This document shows, in pieces, positions 5,931 to 14,409 of a stretch of 64,000 nt of DNA. The notes beneath the pieces are model-generated. The model was not told the DNA's origin. It saw only the letters and a list, made by a program, of their open reading frames with translations, and did not search any database. Position numbers and translations under genes: made by a program. Source of the stretch: Claveliimonas sp034178805 (GTDB lineage Bacteria > Bacillota > Clostridia > Lachnospirales > Lachnospiraceae); assembly GCF_050314255.1 (NCBI RefSeq), contig NZ_JBNPMZ010000015.1:1-64000 (forward strand), read 5' to 3'. Every line of letters starts with the position of its first letter. The first letter of the stretch is position 1.

Positions 5931-8360
5931 ATGAAACGATTAACAAGAGTTATGTTGGCGTTTGTTCTGATGCTTTCAATGGGTTCAACCGTGTTTGCTC
6001 AGGAAGGTGAGGCATTTCAGAATGAGAGCGACAGCACAGAGATCGTCTCTGCACAGCCAATCATTGAACAGATTTATGGAGGGGGAGGTAAAGGAGAGAC
6101 ACCTATTGCTAACAGCTTCATTGAACTGTACAATCCTTCTGATGCAGAGGTAGACCTGAAAGAATACACACTGTCAGATGGCACAAATACATTGCCGTTA
6201 AGTGGTATAATTTCTGCAAAGGGATCTTATCTTATCATTGGTGCAGCCGAGGAAACAACAGATGATTTCCTTACCTATGACTTGCCGCAGGCAGACTTGA
6301 CTTGTGACTGGACAATCAATAACAAAAGTTACACCATCAGCCTGTTAAAGGGCAGCGAAGAGGTTGACACTGTGACAGCTGGCAACAGTCCTGAAACAAA
6401 GATTTCCAAACAGAAATCACTTAAGAGAACGAATCACGCAGATTTCGGACTTGTTGTATGGGAAAAAACTTCTGTGACAGTCGATGATGCATACGTAATG
6501 GCCAATGCGCCGAGAAACAGTAAGGGTGACTATGGCAAGGTTCATACCATTGAAGCTGAACCTGGTGAACCCGGTGAACCTGTTTATACTCCGGTAGTAA
6601 CTGGCGATACCCGTGTGAAGGGATATTACGATTCTACAGGTTCCCTTCAGCTGGAGCTTGCAGGCCGTCATAACTCCGGGGCAATGAACGAAGATGGCGG
6701 CAGCCTTGAAATCGTAACCTACAATCCGGTAAATGGTTATGCCTATGCAGTAAGCGGTGTTAAGGGCAAGCTGATTGCCGTTGACTTGAATGGCAAACTG
6801 GACGGTGATGAGGTGGTAAGTCTTGCAGGTACAGAATATGATGTAAAGGCGCTGGTAGACGGATTTGCGTATGGGGATATGACTTCTGTAACAGTTTCTC
6901 CTGATGGAAGTAAACTTGCAGCTGCAATCCAGGCAGAGAATTATGCAGACAATGGTGTAGTTGCTCTGTTCGCTTGCAATACTGATGGTTCTCTGGAACT
7001 TCTCTCTACTGTTGCTGTGGGCGTGCAGCCGGATATGCTGACATTTACAAGCAATGGCACGATTTTGACGGCAGATGAAGGTGAGCCGAGAGAAGGTACT
7101 AATGCTGTGGATCCGAAAGGTTCTGTAACAATTATTACAATTGACAGTGCGAACAACATGAACGCAAAATCAGCATACTTTGACAATTTCGACGCAAAGA
7201 GGGAAGAACTTACATCCGCCGGTGTGCTTGTCCAGAAAGATAAGCAGCCTTCTACCGATTTTGAGCCTGAATATATCGCAGTAGCAGGAAATACAGCCTA
7301 TGTTTCTTTGCAGGAGGCAAATGCTGTAGCAGTACTGGATATCGCTTCCGGAGAATTTACAAACGTATATCCGCTGGGATTCCAGAACTATGGTACGACA
7401 AAGGTGGATCTTGAAAAAAATGGCACAATTGAACTGAAAAACTATGAAAATGTCTATGGAATCAAGATGCCTGACGGGATATCAGTTGCTGAAATAGATG
7501 GTAAAACATATTTGTTTACAGCTAACGAGGGGGACAGCCGTGCTGACTGGCCAGGTTTTGACAATGAATATGAAAACAAAACCTCACCGACAGGCAACGT
7601 TACTTTGGATTCTAAGGTTGTCTGGTTCAACGCAACCATGTGGGACGGGCTGGACAATGAGAAAGCTTATGTATTCGGAGGACGATCATTTTCAATATAT
7701 GAGGCAACTGCCGGCGGCTTAAACCTTGTGTTTGACAGCGGCAGCGAGTTTGAACAGGTAACTGCTGAGAAATTACCGGATTACTTCAATGCTTCCAACG
7801 ATAAGATAAGTCTGGACAACCGCTCCGGCAAAAAAGGCCCGGAACCGGAGAGCGTGGTTACCGGCACGGTGGATGGAAAGACATATGCCTTTATTGCTAT
7901 TGAAAGAATCGGCGGCGTGATGGTATATGACATTACTGACCCTGCAAATGCAAAATTTGCAAATTACATCAATTCCCGTGAATTTGATGAGGCAATCAAG
8001 GGTGATGTTTCCCCCGAAGGACTGTGCTTTGTGTCTGCATCAGACAGTAAATCGGGCAATGCACTTCTTCTTACTGCCTGCGAGGTATCCGGTACACTGG
8101 CCGTGTATGAATGCAGGTACAATGGGGCGTACACACCATCTGAGGAACCTGGGGATTCGGAGGTTGAAATAGCAAAGCAACAAACAACTGACCCGACTAA
8201 TCCGCCAAAGTCGAGTAAAAACAATTCGAACACAGGCGCATCGACCAGTCCTCGAACCGGTGACAACAGCAACCTGCTTCTCTGGGCCGCACTGTTGCTT
8301 GTGAGCATTTTCGGCGTAGCCGGGGCTACGTTTTACGACAGAAAGAAAAAAATCAGATAA
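5931..8360 (+). CDS. Sortase-anchored choice-of-anchor I protein with lamin-tail domain
   Basis: An 809-residue secreted wall protein. Residues 1-24 are a signal peptide ending VFAQE. Residues about 38-160 form a lamin-tail (LTD) domain (IYGGGGKGETPIANSFIELY, then LKEYTLSDGTN). Residues about 225-735 read as a choice-of-anchor I beta-propeller (SLEIVTYNPVNGYAYAVSG, LTADEGEP, FTANEGDSRADW, PEPESVVTG), a domain often annotated alkaline phosphatase-like but without proven activity. A Ser/Thr/Pro linker leads to SPRTGD, a variant LPXTG sortase signal, then a hydrophobic helix and RKKKIR. It has its own strong ribosome site and no operon partners. Substrate unknown. Confidence 0.85.
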   Translation: MKRLTRVMLAFVLMLSMGSTVFAQEGEAFQNESDSTEIVSAQPIIEQIYGGGGKGETPIANSFIELYNPSDAEVDLKEYTLSDGTNTLPLSGIISAKGSYLIIGAAEETTDDFLTYDLPQADLTCDWTINNKSYTISLLKGSEEVDTVTAGNSPETKISKQKSLKRTNHADFGLVVWEKTSVTVDDAYVMANAPRNSKGDYGKVHTIEAEPGEPGEPVYTPVVTGDTRVKGYYDSTGSLQLELAGRHNSGAMNEDGGSLEIVTYNPVNGYAYAVSGVKGKLIAVDLNGKLDGDEVVSLAGTEYDVKALVDGFAYGDMTSVTVSPDGSKLAAAIQAENYADNGVVALFACNTDGSLELLSTVAVGVQPDMLTFTSNGTILTADEGEPREGTNAVDPKGSVTIITIDSANNMNAKSAYFDNFDAKREELTSAGVLVQKDKQPSTDFEPEYIAVAGNTAYVSLQEANAVAVLDIASGEFTNVYPLGFQNYGTTKVDLEKNGTIELKNYENVYGIKMPDGISVAEIDGKTYLFTANEGDSRADWPGFDNEYENKTSPTGNVTLDSKVVWFNATMWDGLDNEKAYVFGGRSFSIYEATAGGLNLVFDSGSEFEQVTAEKLPDYFNASNDKISLDNRSGKKGPEPESVVTGTVDGKTYAFIAIERIGGVMVYDITDPANAKFANYINSREFDEAIKGDVSPEGLCFVSASDSKSGNALLLTACEVSGTLAVYECRYNGAYTPSEEPGDSEVEIAKQQTTDPTNPPKSSKNNSNTGASTSPRTGDNSNLLLWAALLLVSIFGVAGATFYDRKKKIR

Positions 8361-8369
8361 AACTTAACA

Positions 8370-8411
8370 GGGACAGGTTCCGTGACTCGTTAGAGTCGAG
8401 GAACCTGTCCC
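8370..8411. terminator. Palindromic element / bidirectional terminator
   Basis: GGGACAGGTTCC (8370-8381) pairs with GGAACCTGTCCC (8400-8411), with an inner GACTC/GAGTC stem and a GTTA loop. It separates two convergent genes by position, but lacks long T-runs. It resembles the palindrome at 25138 in its GGGACRGTTC core, so it may be a dispersed repeat serving as terminator. Confidence 0.65.
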
Positions 8412-8417
8412 CGCTGA

Positions 8418-9728
8418 CTACTCATCAAAAATACTTACGATTTCTCCGTCAAGAATACGGTTGGTGTTCTTGACTGCACAGAAGTTACCGCACATACTGC
8501 AGGTATCTTCTTTTTCAGGTTTTGCCTCAGCGCGGTAGCGGCGTGCTTTTTCCGGATCCATGCTGAGGTTGAACATTTCTTCCCAGTCCAGACGTTTTCT
8601 TGCCTCGCTCATCTTGTAATCCCAGTCGGCAGCCCCCGGAATTCCTTTGGCAATATCAGCTGCGTGTGCTGCAATCTTAGCGGCAACGATTCCTTCCTTC
8701 ACATCTGCGGCATTTGGGAGACGCAGGTGTTCAGCCGGTGTTACATAACATAAGAATGCTGCGCCGGAAGCTGCGGCGATTGCGCCTCCGATGGCGGATG
8801 TAATGTGATCATATCCCGGAGCTACATCGGTTACCAGAGGTCCGAGAACGTAGAATGGTGCGCCATGGCAGAGCGTTTTCTGGATTTCCATATTTGCAGC
8901 GATCTGATTCATCGGCATATGTCCCGGCCCTTCGATCATAACCTGAACATCTTTTGCCCAGGCGCGTTTGGTCAGTTCTCCCAGTGTGATCAGCTCTTCA
9001 ATCTGAGCAGTATCCGTAGCATCTGCGATGCATCCCGGACGACAGGCATCTCCAAGGCTCATGGTAATATCGTATTCACGGCAGATATCAAGAATCTCGT
9101 CATAGTGCTCATAGAACGGATTTTCCTCTCCGGTCATCTCCATCCATGCAAACATGATGGAACCACCGCGGGATACAATGTTCATAAGACGTTTATTCTG
9201 TTTGAAACGAGCGGCAGTTGCCCGATTCATACCACAGTGAATGGTCATGAAATCCACACCGTCTTCAGCATGCATTCTGACGATATCAAGCCATTCCTGA
9301 GCGGTGATCTGACCCAGTGGTTTGTGATAGTAAACAACGGCGTCGTAAATCGGAACGGTACCGATCATTGCCGGACAGTCCTGGGTGAGTTTGCGACGGA
9401 AGGTTCTGGTGTCGCCATAGGAACTCAGGTCCATAATGGCCTCTGCGCCCATTTCAACGGCAGAACGTACCTTTTCATATTCCATATCTACATCTTTCCA
9501 GTCACGGGAGACTCCTAAGTTGACATTGATCTTGGTTGTTAACTTAGCGCCTACTCCGCTTGGACTTAAAGATGTGTGGTTCTTGTTGCATGGGATGATG
9601 ATTTCTCCTTTTGCAATCGCTTTGCGCAGTTCTTCTGCGTCCCAGTGTTCTTTTTCCGCAACGATTTTCATCTGCGGTGTGATGATACCCTGGCGGGCAG
9701 CATCCATTTGTGTGGTGTAACCAGACAT
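8418..9728 (-). CDS. thiC: Phosphomethylpyrimidine synthase ThiC
   Basis: Radical-SAM enzyme that turns aminoimidazole ribotide into hydroxymethylpyrimidine phosphate, the pyrimidine half of thiamine. At 436 residues it is the short, anaerobe-type form. The start (MSGYTTQMDAARQG) follows GGAGGAAAAGATT. Core motifs include GVGAKLTTKINVNLGVS, EGPGHMPMN and GPLVTDVAPGYDHITSAIGG. The C-terminal cluster motif is CSMCGNFC, a CX2CX3C spacing one residue tighter than the CX2CX4C of the E. coli type. A TPP riboswitch with terminator precedes it. Downstream is a palindromic terminator shared with the convergent surface-protein gene. Confidence 0.97.
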   Translation of the reverse strand: MSGYTTQMDAARQGIITPQMKIVAEKEHWDAEELRKAIAKGEIIIPCNKNHTSLSPSGVGAKLTTKINVNLGVSRDWKDVDMEYEKVRSAVEMGAEAIMDLSSYGDTRTFRRKLTQDCPAMIGTVPIYDAVVYYHKPLGQITAQEWLDIVRMHAEDGVDFMTIHCGMNRATAARFKQNKRLMNIVSRGGSIMFAWMEMTGEENPFYEHYDEILDICREYDITMSLGDACRPGCIADATDTAQIEELITLGELTKRAWAKDVQVMIEGPGHMPMNQIAANMEIQKTLCHGAPFYVLGPLVTDVAPGYDHITSAIGGAIAAASGAAFLCYVTPAEHLRLPNAADVKEGIVAAKIAAHAADIAKGIPGAADWDYKMSEARKRLDWEEMFNLSMDPEKARRYRAEAKPEKEDTCSMCGNFCAVKNTNRILDGEIVSIFDE

Positions 9729-9891
9729 AATCTTTTCCTCCTAAACAAAGTTTCTGAATGCAATGCGGCAGTGATGCCGCCATTCGTTTTATACCGCGGC
9801 AGAAGGTGGTGCTCCCAATCTGTCGCCGGGGTGAGTTGCTTTCAAGATTTGATCACCGCCTAAAGAGGCGGGAATCATCTCCCATCTGATA

Positions 9892-9922
9892 TAAAAAGCG
9901 GTATGCAAAGGGAGCATACCGC
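9892..9922 (-). terminator. Riboswitch expression-platform terminator
   Basis: On the minus strand GCGGTATGC pairs with GCATACCGC, followed by TTTTTAT. It lies just after the TPP aptamer and about 165 bases before thiC, as expected for transcriptional attenuation by TPP. Confidence 0.85.
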
Positions 9923-9940
9923 AATCAATACAGACCTTAT

Positions 9941-10025
9941 GTTCCCTACGTTGGCATTACCCAAATCAGGTTAATGGGTTAAAGCGGACTAGCTTACTCT
10001 CAGCCTGCTTCGGCAGGCACCCCTT
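9941..10025 (-). ncRNA. TPP riboswitch (THI element) of thiC
   Basis: The minus strand shows the conserved TPP aptamer: GGGGTGCC, a variable stem, GGCTGAGAG, then ACCCATTAACCTGAT and GGGTAATGCCAACGTAGGGA. The aptamer is complete. High TPP should favour the terminator at 9892-9922 and shut off thiC. Confidence 0.97.
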
Positions 10026-10036
10026 TTACGTTTTTT

Positions 10037-10065
10037 ATTATAACGCTATTTTTCTGATGATACAA
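10037..10065 (-). promoter_or_regulatory. Promoter of thiC riboswitch transcript
   Basis: On the minus strand TTGTAT (10065-10060), 17-base spacer, TATAAT (10042-10037), a few bases before the aptamer. Confidence 0.7.
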
Positions 10066-10130
10066 TATGAAAATCAGGAAATAAATCAGGAAAATAAGAA
10101 AGAAAATAAGAAAGAAAATAAATTTCTGCA

Positions 10131-10159
10131 TGGACAATTTTAGCAGATTAAAGTACAAT
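10131..10159 (+). promoter_or_regulatory. Promoter of the porCDAB operon
   Basis: TGGACA (10131-10136), 17-base spacer, TACAAT (10154-10159). It is divergent from the thiC promoter 70 bp away. A purine-rich A/G repeat (AAAATAAGAAAG-like, about 10078-10122) lies between them. Confidence 0.65.
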
Positions 10160-10203
10160 AGTGACTAAATTCACTTACTAATAGGAAGAAAGGAAGAAGA
10201 AAG

Positions 10204-10776
10204 ATGAGTAATCTTACAGAAATCAGATGGCATGGACGCGGTGGACAGGGTGCTAAGACAGCTGCTCTTCTGCTGGCAGATGTGGCATTTCAGACCGGTA
10301 AATATGTGCAGGGATTTCCGGAGTATGGTCCGGAGCGTATGGGTGCGCCGATTACTGCCTATAACAGAATCAGTGACACACCGATTCGTGCACATTCCAA
10401 TATTTATGATCCGCAGTATGTAGTAGTTGTAGATGAGTCTCTTCTGGAGGCGGTAGACGTGACCAGCGGATTAAAGAAGGATGGAGCGATTCTGGTGAAC
10501 ACAGAGCGCCCGAAGGAAGAGATTATTCCACATTTAAAAGGATATGAAGGAAAGGTTTATACCATTGATGCCCGTAAGGTGTCCATGGCAACAATCGGAA
10601 AATATTTTCCCAATACACCGCTGTTGGCAGCAATTGTAAAAGTGGCGGGAATTATGGATGAAGAGACATTTTTAAAAGAGATGCGTGCATCATTTTCTCA
10701 TAAATTTGCCAGCAAGCCGGAAGTAATTGATGGTAATATGAAGGCACTTGAGATGGCACTTAAGGAGGTACAGTAA
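10204..10776 (+). CDS. porC: Pyruvate:ferredoxin oxidoreductase gamma subunit
   Basis: The 190-residue gamma subunit of a four-subunit 2-oxoacid:ferredoxin oxidoreductase. The opening IRWHGRGGQGAKTAALLLAD is the family hallmark, followed by GFPEYGPERMGAPITAYNRI and the CoA-site region. It is the first gene of a tight gamma-delta-alpha-beta operon (order as in Thermotoga por). The complex oxidises pyruvate to acetyl-CoA and CO2 and reduces ferredoxin; it needs TPP, which fits the divergent thiC. The ATG follows AAGGAAGAAAG. Its stop TAATG overlaps the delta start. Gene name porC or porG is used in different species. Confidence 0.9.
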   Translation: MSNLTEIRWHGRGGQGAKTAALLLADVAFQTGKYVQGFPEYGPERMGAPITAYNRISDTPIRAHSNIYDPQYVVVVDESLLEAVDVTSGLKKDGAILVNTERPKEEIIPHLKGYEGKVYTIDARKVSMATIGKYFPNTPLLAAIVKVAGIMDEETFLKEMRASFSHKFASKPEVIDGNMKALEMALKEVQ

Positions 10777-11078
10777 TGGCTACAGATATCACAAAATTAG
10801 GTGTGAAAGCAGGCTGGAAGGATCTGACAGAAGGTATGGTGATTGCCGGAGCAGGAACTTCTAAAGATTTTAACACCGGTGAATGGTCTACCAATAAGCC
10901 GGTATTTATTGAGGATAAATGTAAACAGTGTCTGCTCTGTGTTCCGGTATGTCCGGACAGTTCTATCCCTGTAAAGGATATGAAGAGAGGGGCATTTGAC
11001 TATGATCACTGCAAGGGATGCGGCATCTGCGTAAAAGCATGTCCGTTCGGAGCAATCACAATGGAAGGGGTGAAGTAA
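10776..11078 (+). CDS. porD: Pyruvate:ferredoxin oxidoreductase delta subunit (2x[4Fe-4S])
   Basis: A 100-residue ferredoxin-like subunit. Two cluster motifs are visible: CKQCLLCVPVCPDSS and CKGCGICVKACPFGA, each CX2CX2CX3C followed by P. It passes electrons from the TPP-bound intermediate on the beta subunit to external ferredoxin. It starts within the stop of the gamma gene (TAATG) and ends one base before the alpha start region, so translation is likely coupled. Confidence 0.93.
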   Translation: MATDITKLGVKAGWKDLTEGMVIAGAGTSKDFNTGEWSTNKPVFIEDKCKQCLLCVPVCPDSSIPVKDMKRGAFDYDHCKGCGICVKACPFGAITMEGVK

Positions 11079-11079
11079 G

Positions 11080-12261
11080 ATGGCAAAGAGAGACAGATTA
11101 TCAGGAAATGAGGCGGTGGCAATCGCCCTCAGACAGATCAATCCGGATGTATTTCCGGCATTTCCGATTACACCATCCACAGAAATCCCTCAGTATTTTG
11201 CTTCTTTCGTGGCAAATGGACAGGTGGATACAGAGTTTATCCCGGTGGAGAGTGAGCACAGTTCTATGAGTGCGGCTATCGGAGCTTCCGCGGCAGGTGC
11301 ACGAAGCCTGACAGCAACCTCTTCCTGCGGTCTTGCTTATATGTGGGAAGAATTATATATTGCGGCATCTAATCGTCTGCCACTTGCACTTGCACTGGTA
11401 AACCGTGCACTGTCCGGGCCGATTAATATAAATTGTGATCATTCCGACAGTATGGGAGCAAGAGATGCCGGATGGATTCAGATGTATGCAGAGAACAATC
11501 AGGAAGCATATGACAATATGGTACAGGCTTTCCGGATTTCTGAGCATAAGGATGTAAGACTTCCGATTATGATCTGTCAGGATGGTTTCATTACCAGTCA
11601 TGCGGTTGAGAATATAGAGCTTCTGGAAGATGAAGATGTGAAGAATTTTGTCGGAGAATATAAGCCGGAAAATTATCTGCTGAATCCGGAGTGTCCAATG
11701 GCAGTTGGCCCGTATTCCATTACAGATTATTATATGGAGGCAAAAAGAAATCAGGCAGAAGGCATGAAGAATGTAAGCCGGGTAGTAAAGGAAGTGGCAG
11801 ACGAATTCGCCGCATTATCCGGAAGACAGTATGGTCTGTTTGAGGAATATTGTCTGGATGACGCTGAGGTGGCAGTGGTAATGATCGGTTCTGCAGCAGG
11901 AACTACCAAGGATGCCATCGATAAGATGCGTGCTGACGGAGAGAAGGTTGGTCTTCTGAAGATTCGTCTCTATCGTCCGTTCCCGGCAGAAGAGATTGCA
12001 GAAGCGCTGAAAAATGTAAAGGCTGTTGCGATTATGGACAGAGCAGAAGGATATACCAACCACGGCGGTCCTCTGGGAGCCGATGTAATGGCAGCACTGT
12101 TCCGTGCTCGTTCACAGGCGCTTGCAGTAAACTATATCTATGGTCTTGGCGGACGTGACGTTCGTGTAGAAGACATGGAAGGCATATTTAATACCCTGAA
12201 ACAGATGGTTGAGACAGGTGACGCAGGTGAGACTTACCGTTATCTGGGAATTAGAGAATAA
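11080..12261 (+). CDS. porA: Pyruvate:ferredoxin oxidoreductase alpha subunit
   Basis: The 393-residue alpha subunit. It has the TPP-enzyme pyrimidine-domain start (GNEAVAIALRQINPDVFPAFPITPSTEIPQYF), the EHSSMSAAIGASAAGARSLT region, and a C-terminal transketolase-like domain (VAVVMIGSAAGTTKDAIDKM, RPFP). The GGGGTGAAGTAAG ribosome site overlaps the end of porD. The beta gene follows after 16 bp. Confidence 0.93.
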   Translation: MAKRDRLSGNEAVAIALRQINPDVFPAFPITPSTEIPQYFASFVANGQVDTEFIPVESEHSSMSAAIGASAAGARSLTATSSCGLAYMWEELYIAASNRLPLALALVNRALSGPININCDHSDSMGARDAGWIQMYAENNQEAYDNMVQAFRISEHKDVRLPIMICQDGFITSHAVENIELLEDEDVKNFVGEYKPENYLLNPECPMAVGPYSITDYYMEAKRNQAEGMKNVSRVVKEVADEFAALSGRQYGLFEEYCLDDAEVAVVMIGSAAGTTKDAIDKMRADGEKVGLLKIRLYRPFPAEEIAEALKNVKAVAIMDRAEGYTNHGGPLGADVMAALFRARSQALAVNYIYGLGGRDVRVEDMEGIFNTLKQMVETGDAGETYRYLGIRE

Positions 12262-12277
12262 GGGGGAGACGAAGAAG

Positions 12278-13210
12278 ATGAGCTATAATTTTAAAGAGAC
12301 GATGAATAAGCCGGAACGTCTTGCTCCGGGCCATAGAATGTGTGCCGGATGCGGAGGTACCATTGCAGTTAGAAATGTACTTCGCGGACTTCATGAAGGA
12401 GATAAGGCGGTAATCGGAAATGCAACCGGATGTCTGGAGGTATCCACCTTTACCTACCCGTATACTTCCTGGGAAGACAGCTATATCCACAATGCATTTG
12501 AAAATGCAGGTGCTACCTTAAGTGGTGTGGAAGGTGCATATAAGGCATTGAAAAGAAAAGGCAAACTGGACGAGACCTATAAATTCATTACTTTCGGCGG
12601 TGACGGAGGAACCTACGACATCGGATTCCAGTCCCTCTCCGGAGCAATGGAGCGTAATCATGACATGGTCTATGTCTGCTATGATAATGGAGCTTATATG
12701 AACACCGGTATCCAGCGTTCTTCCGCAACACCGATGTATGCAGATACAACCACAACACCTGTTGGAACCAAGAGCAACGGAAAACCACAGAACCGTAAGG
12801 ACCTGGCTGCTATCATTGCGGCACATGATGTTCCGTATGTGGCACAGACTACATTTGTGCAGAATTTTAAAGATTTACATATCAAGGCAGAAAAAGCTAT
12901 TTATACTCCGGGAGCGGCATTCCTGAATATCATGGCACCATGTCCGCGTGGATGGAGATATAATACTCCGGACATTATGGAAATCTGCAAGCTGGGTGTA
13001 GAGACCTGTTACTGGCCGCTGTTCGAAGTGGTAGAAGGAAAATGGATCCTGAACTATGAGCCGAAGAAAAAGCTTCCGATTGAAGACTTCTTAAGACCAC
13101 AGGGCAGATTCAAACATTTATTTAAGAAAGAAAATGAATATCTTCTGGAAGAGTTCCAGAAGGAAGTAGACAGAAGATGGGAAGAGCTGCAGTTCAGATG
13201 TTCAAGATAA
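12278..13210 (+). CDS. porB: Pyruvate:ferredoxin oxidoreductase beta subunit
   Basis: The 310-residue TPP-binding beta subunit. HRMCAGCGG near residue 20 and CPRGW near residue 215 supply cluster cysteines; GNATGCLEVSTFTYPYTSW is a pyruvate synthase-type substrate and TPP region; GGDGGTYDIGFQSLSGAMERNHDMVYVCYDN carries the GDG..N TPP motif. These match PorB better than the branched-chain VOR type, so pyruvate is the preferred substrate by inference. Start 12278 (MSYNFKETM) follows GGGGGAGACG; an upstream in-frame ATG at 12209 inside porA is less likely. It ends the operon before a strong terminator. Confidence 0.92.
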   Translation: MSYNFKETMNKPERLAPGHRMCAGCGGTIAVRNVLRGLHEGDKAVIGNATGCLEVSTFTYPYTSWEDSYIHNAFENAGATLSGVEGAYKALKRKGKLDETYKFITFGGDGGTYDIGFQSLSGAMERNHDMVYVCYDNGAYMNTGIQRSSATPMYADTTTTPVGTKSNGKPQNRKDLAAIIAAHDVPYVAQTTFVQNFKDLHIKAEKAIYTPGAAFLNIMAPCPRGWRYNTPDIMEICKLGVETCYWPLFEVVEGKWILNYEPKKKLPIEDFLRPQGRFKHLFKKENEYLLEEFQKEVDRRWEELQFRCSR

Positions 13211-13231
13211 TGAAAATAATATAGTAGAAAG

Positions 13232-13274
13232 AAGAACCCCTCGCATTGGCTGGATGCGAGGGGTTCTTGTCTTT
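13232..13274 (+). terminator. Terminator of the por operon
   Basis: AAGAACCCCTCGCAT pairs with ATGCGAGGGGTTCTT around a short loop, with T-rich sequence after. Fifteen-base stem, 20 bases after the porB stop. Confidence 0.9.
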
Positions 13275-13299
13275 ATTGTTATCTAAAAGGAATGAGAGT

Positions 13300-13380
13300 A
13301 AAGTGCGACACCGGGGAGTCTGGCTCCCCAGCGTGTGTACTTTAATGAGGGGGGAGATAGTTGAGCTCTATCAACTATCT
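13300..13380. other. Two intergenic hairpins of unknown role
   Basis: A GGGGAG-TCTGG-CTCCCC hairpin extends outward into AAAGT/ACTTT (about 13301-13342). A perfect 10-bp inverted repeat, AGATAGTTGA / TCAACTATCT, follows at 13355-13380 with a 6-base loop and no T-run. They lie between the por terminator and the minus-strand Spo0A-like gene. They could be an operator or structured RNA; no known family recognised. Confidence 0.4.
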
Positions 13381-13441
13381 GATTATAGTATATGAGATAA
13401 ATGTGTCTAAAATATGTTGAAACTCTAAAAGAAAACGAAAA

Positions 13442-13464
13442 TTTCTTAACCAAAGCTTAAGAAA
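13442..13464 (-). terminator. Terminator of the Spo0A-C-like gene
   Basis: On the minus strand TTTCTTAA-GCTTTGG-TTAAGAAA is followed by TTTTCGTTTTC. It lies 26 bases after the stop of the gene at 13491. Confidence 0.65.
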
Positions 13465-13490
13465 ATAAGAACTTTTTCTTTTGGTGGGTG

Positions 13491-13823
13491 TTAAACCGAA
13501 GATTCCTGGCGCAAATGGTTCACAATAATATCCAGGAATTCGCCGGTAGTAGGCTTGGATAATAGTGGATATAAAGAAATTTCATTTAACAGTGCTCGGT
13601 TACCGCGTTCCCAACATACAGTAATTACTGTTCGTAAATCCCGTTCTACACTACTGACACTTGCCTGGCAGATGTGAGCAATTTGGGGATATAGGAGTTT
13701 GCTGATTCCCAGGAGGTAATCTTCATCTTCCAGGCACAATTTTACTGCAAGTAGTAAATAGCGGTATCCGCGATAAGTAGCACCGATTCCAAGAGAGCGA
13801 ATTAGATGTTGTACCTCGTTCAT
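13491..13823 (-). CDS. Stand-alone Spo0A C-terminal (DNA-binding) domain protein
   Basis: A 110-residue protein made up only of a Spo0A C-terminal domain. The stretch YPQIAHICQASVSSVERDLR plus TVITVCWERGN parallels the Spo0A recognition helix region (SRVERAIRHAIEVAW.RGN type), and GATYRGYRYLLLAVKLCLED matches its first helices. No receiver domain is present. Start 13823 is preferred because AAAGGAG lies 11 bases upstream; the upstream in-frame extension to 13925 is low-complexity and unlike the family. It could bind 0A-box-like sites without phosphorylation control; target genes unknown. Confidence 0.82.
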   Translation of the reverse strand: MNEVQHLIRSLGIGATYRGYRYLLLAVKLCLEDEDYLLGISKLLYPQIAHICQASVSSVERDLRTVITVCWERGNRALLNEISLYPLLSKPTTGEFLDIIVNHLRQESSV

Positions 13824-14010
13824 ATTATCAGGGCTCCTTTCTTTTGTGATAGAGTACCTATAAATATCATAATCGCAAAGGAGAATAAAAGAAAGTTTTC
13901 GATAATATTCGACAAAAAACATCAAAATCAGACATAATCACATTTAGCCCGCACCATCATATATTAATTATAAGAAGTAAAAGTTCTGAATTGAAAAGTG
14001 GAGAATGGAT

Positions 14011-14409
14011 ATGGCGGTTATTCGTGTGAATGAAGAGTGGGGGAATGTTGACTGGAATAGGATGAAGGAAACTGCTACGGACTATGTCATGTTGAGAGCA
14101 GGTTATGGAGGGGGTGTGATAGATGTTCAGTTTCGGAAAAACGCTCAGAGTTGCAATGACATGGGAATTCCATTTGGCGTATACTGGCTTTCTTATGCGC
14201 TGACACCGAAAATGGCAGAGGAGGAAGCACGGCATTGCATGGAAACGATTGAAGAGTATAGAGTGTGCGGTCCGGTACAGATGGAATTTGATGAATCTTC
14301 TGCCCGGTATGTAAGGTCAAAAGGGGTTGTGGTGACCCCGGAATTCGTAGTATCTCTGAAAAAGTCATTTCAAAGAAAGGTACAGGAGACGGGATTAAAA
14401 AAATCTTAA
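14011..14409 (+). CDS. Truncated, catalytically degenerate GH25-like domain
   Basis: A 132-residue protein. VIRVNEEWGNVDWNRMKETA, DYVMLRAGYGGGVIDVQFRKN and GIPFGVYWLSYALTPKMAEEEA align with the first two thirds of a glycosyl hydrolase 25 lysozyme. Two expected catalytic spots are changed: the first-strand Asp (GIDVS type) is Arg (VIRVN), and the DxE motif reads MEFDES (order reversed). The C-terminal strands of the barrel are missing. There is no signal peptide. ATG 14011 is 7 bases from GGAG, better than ATG 14005. Probably not a muramidase; may be a remnant or a binding domain. Confidence 0.7.
   Translation: MAVIRVNEEWGNVDWNRMKETATDYVMLRAGYGGGVIDVQFRKNAQSCNDMGIPFGVYWLSYALTPKMAEEEARHCMETIEEYRVCGPVQMEFDESSARYVRSKGVVVTPEFVVSLKKSFQRKVQETGLKKS

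Noticed and set aside
8805..9863. Plus-strand reading frame of 237 codons opposite thiC and neighbours
   Set aside because: Antisense shadow of a clearly identified gene, with no ribosome site or protein-like features.
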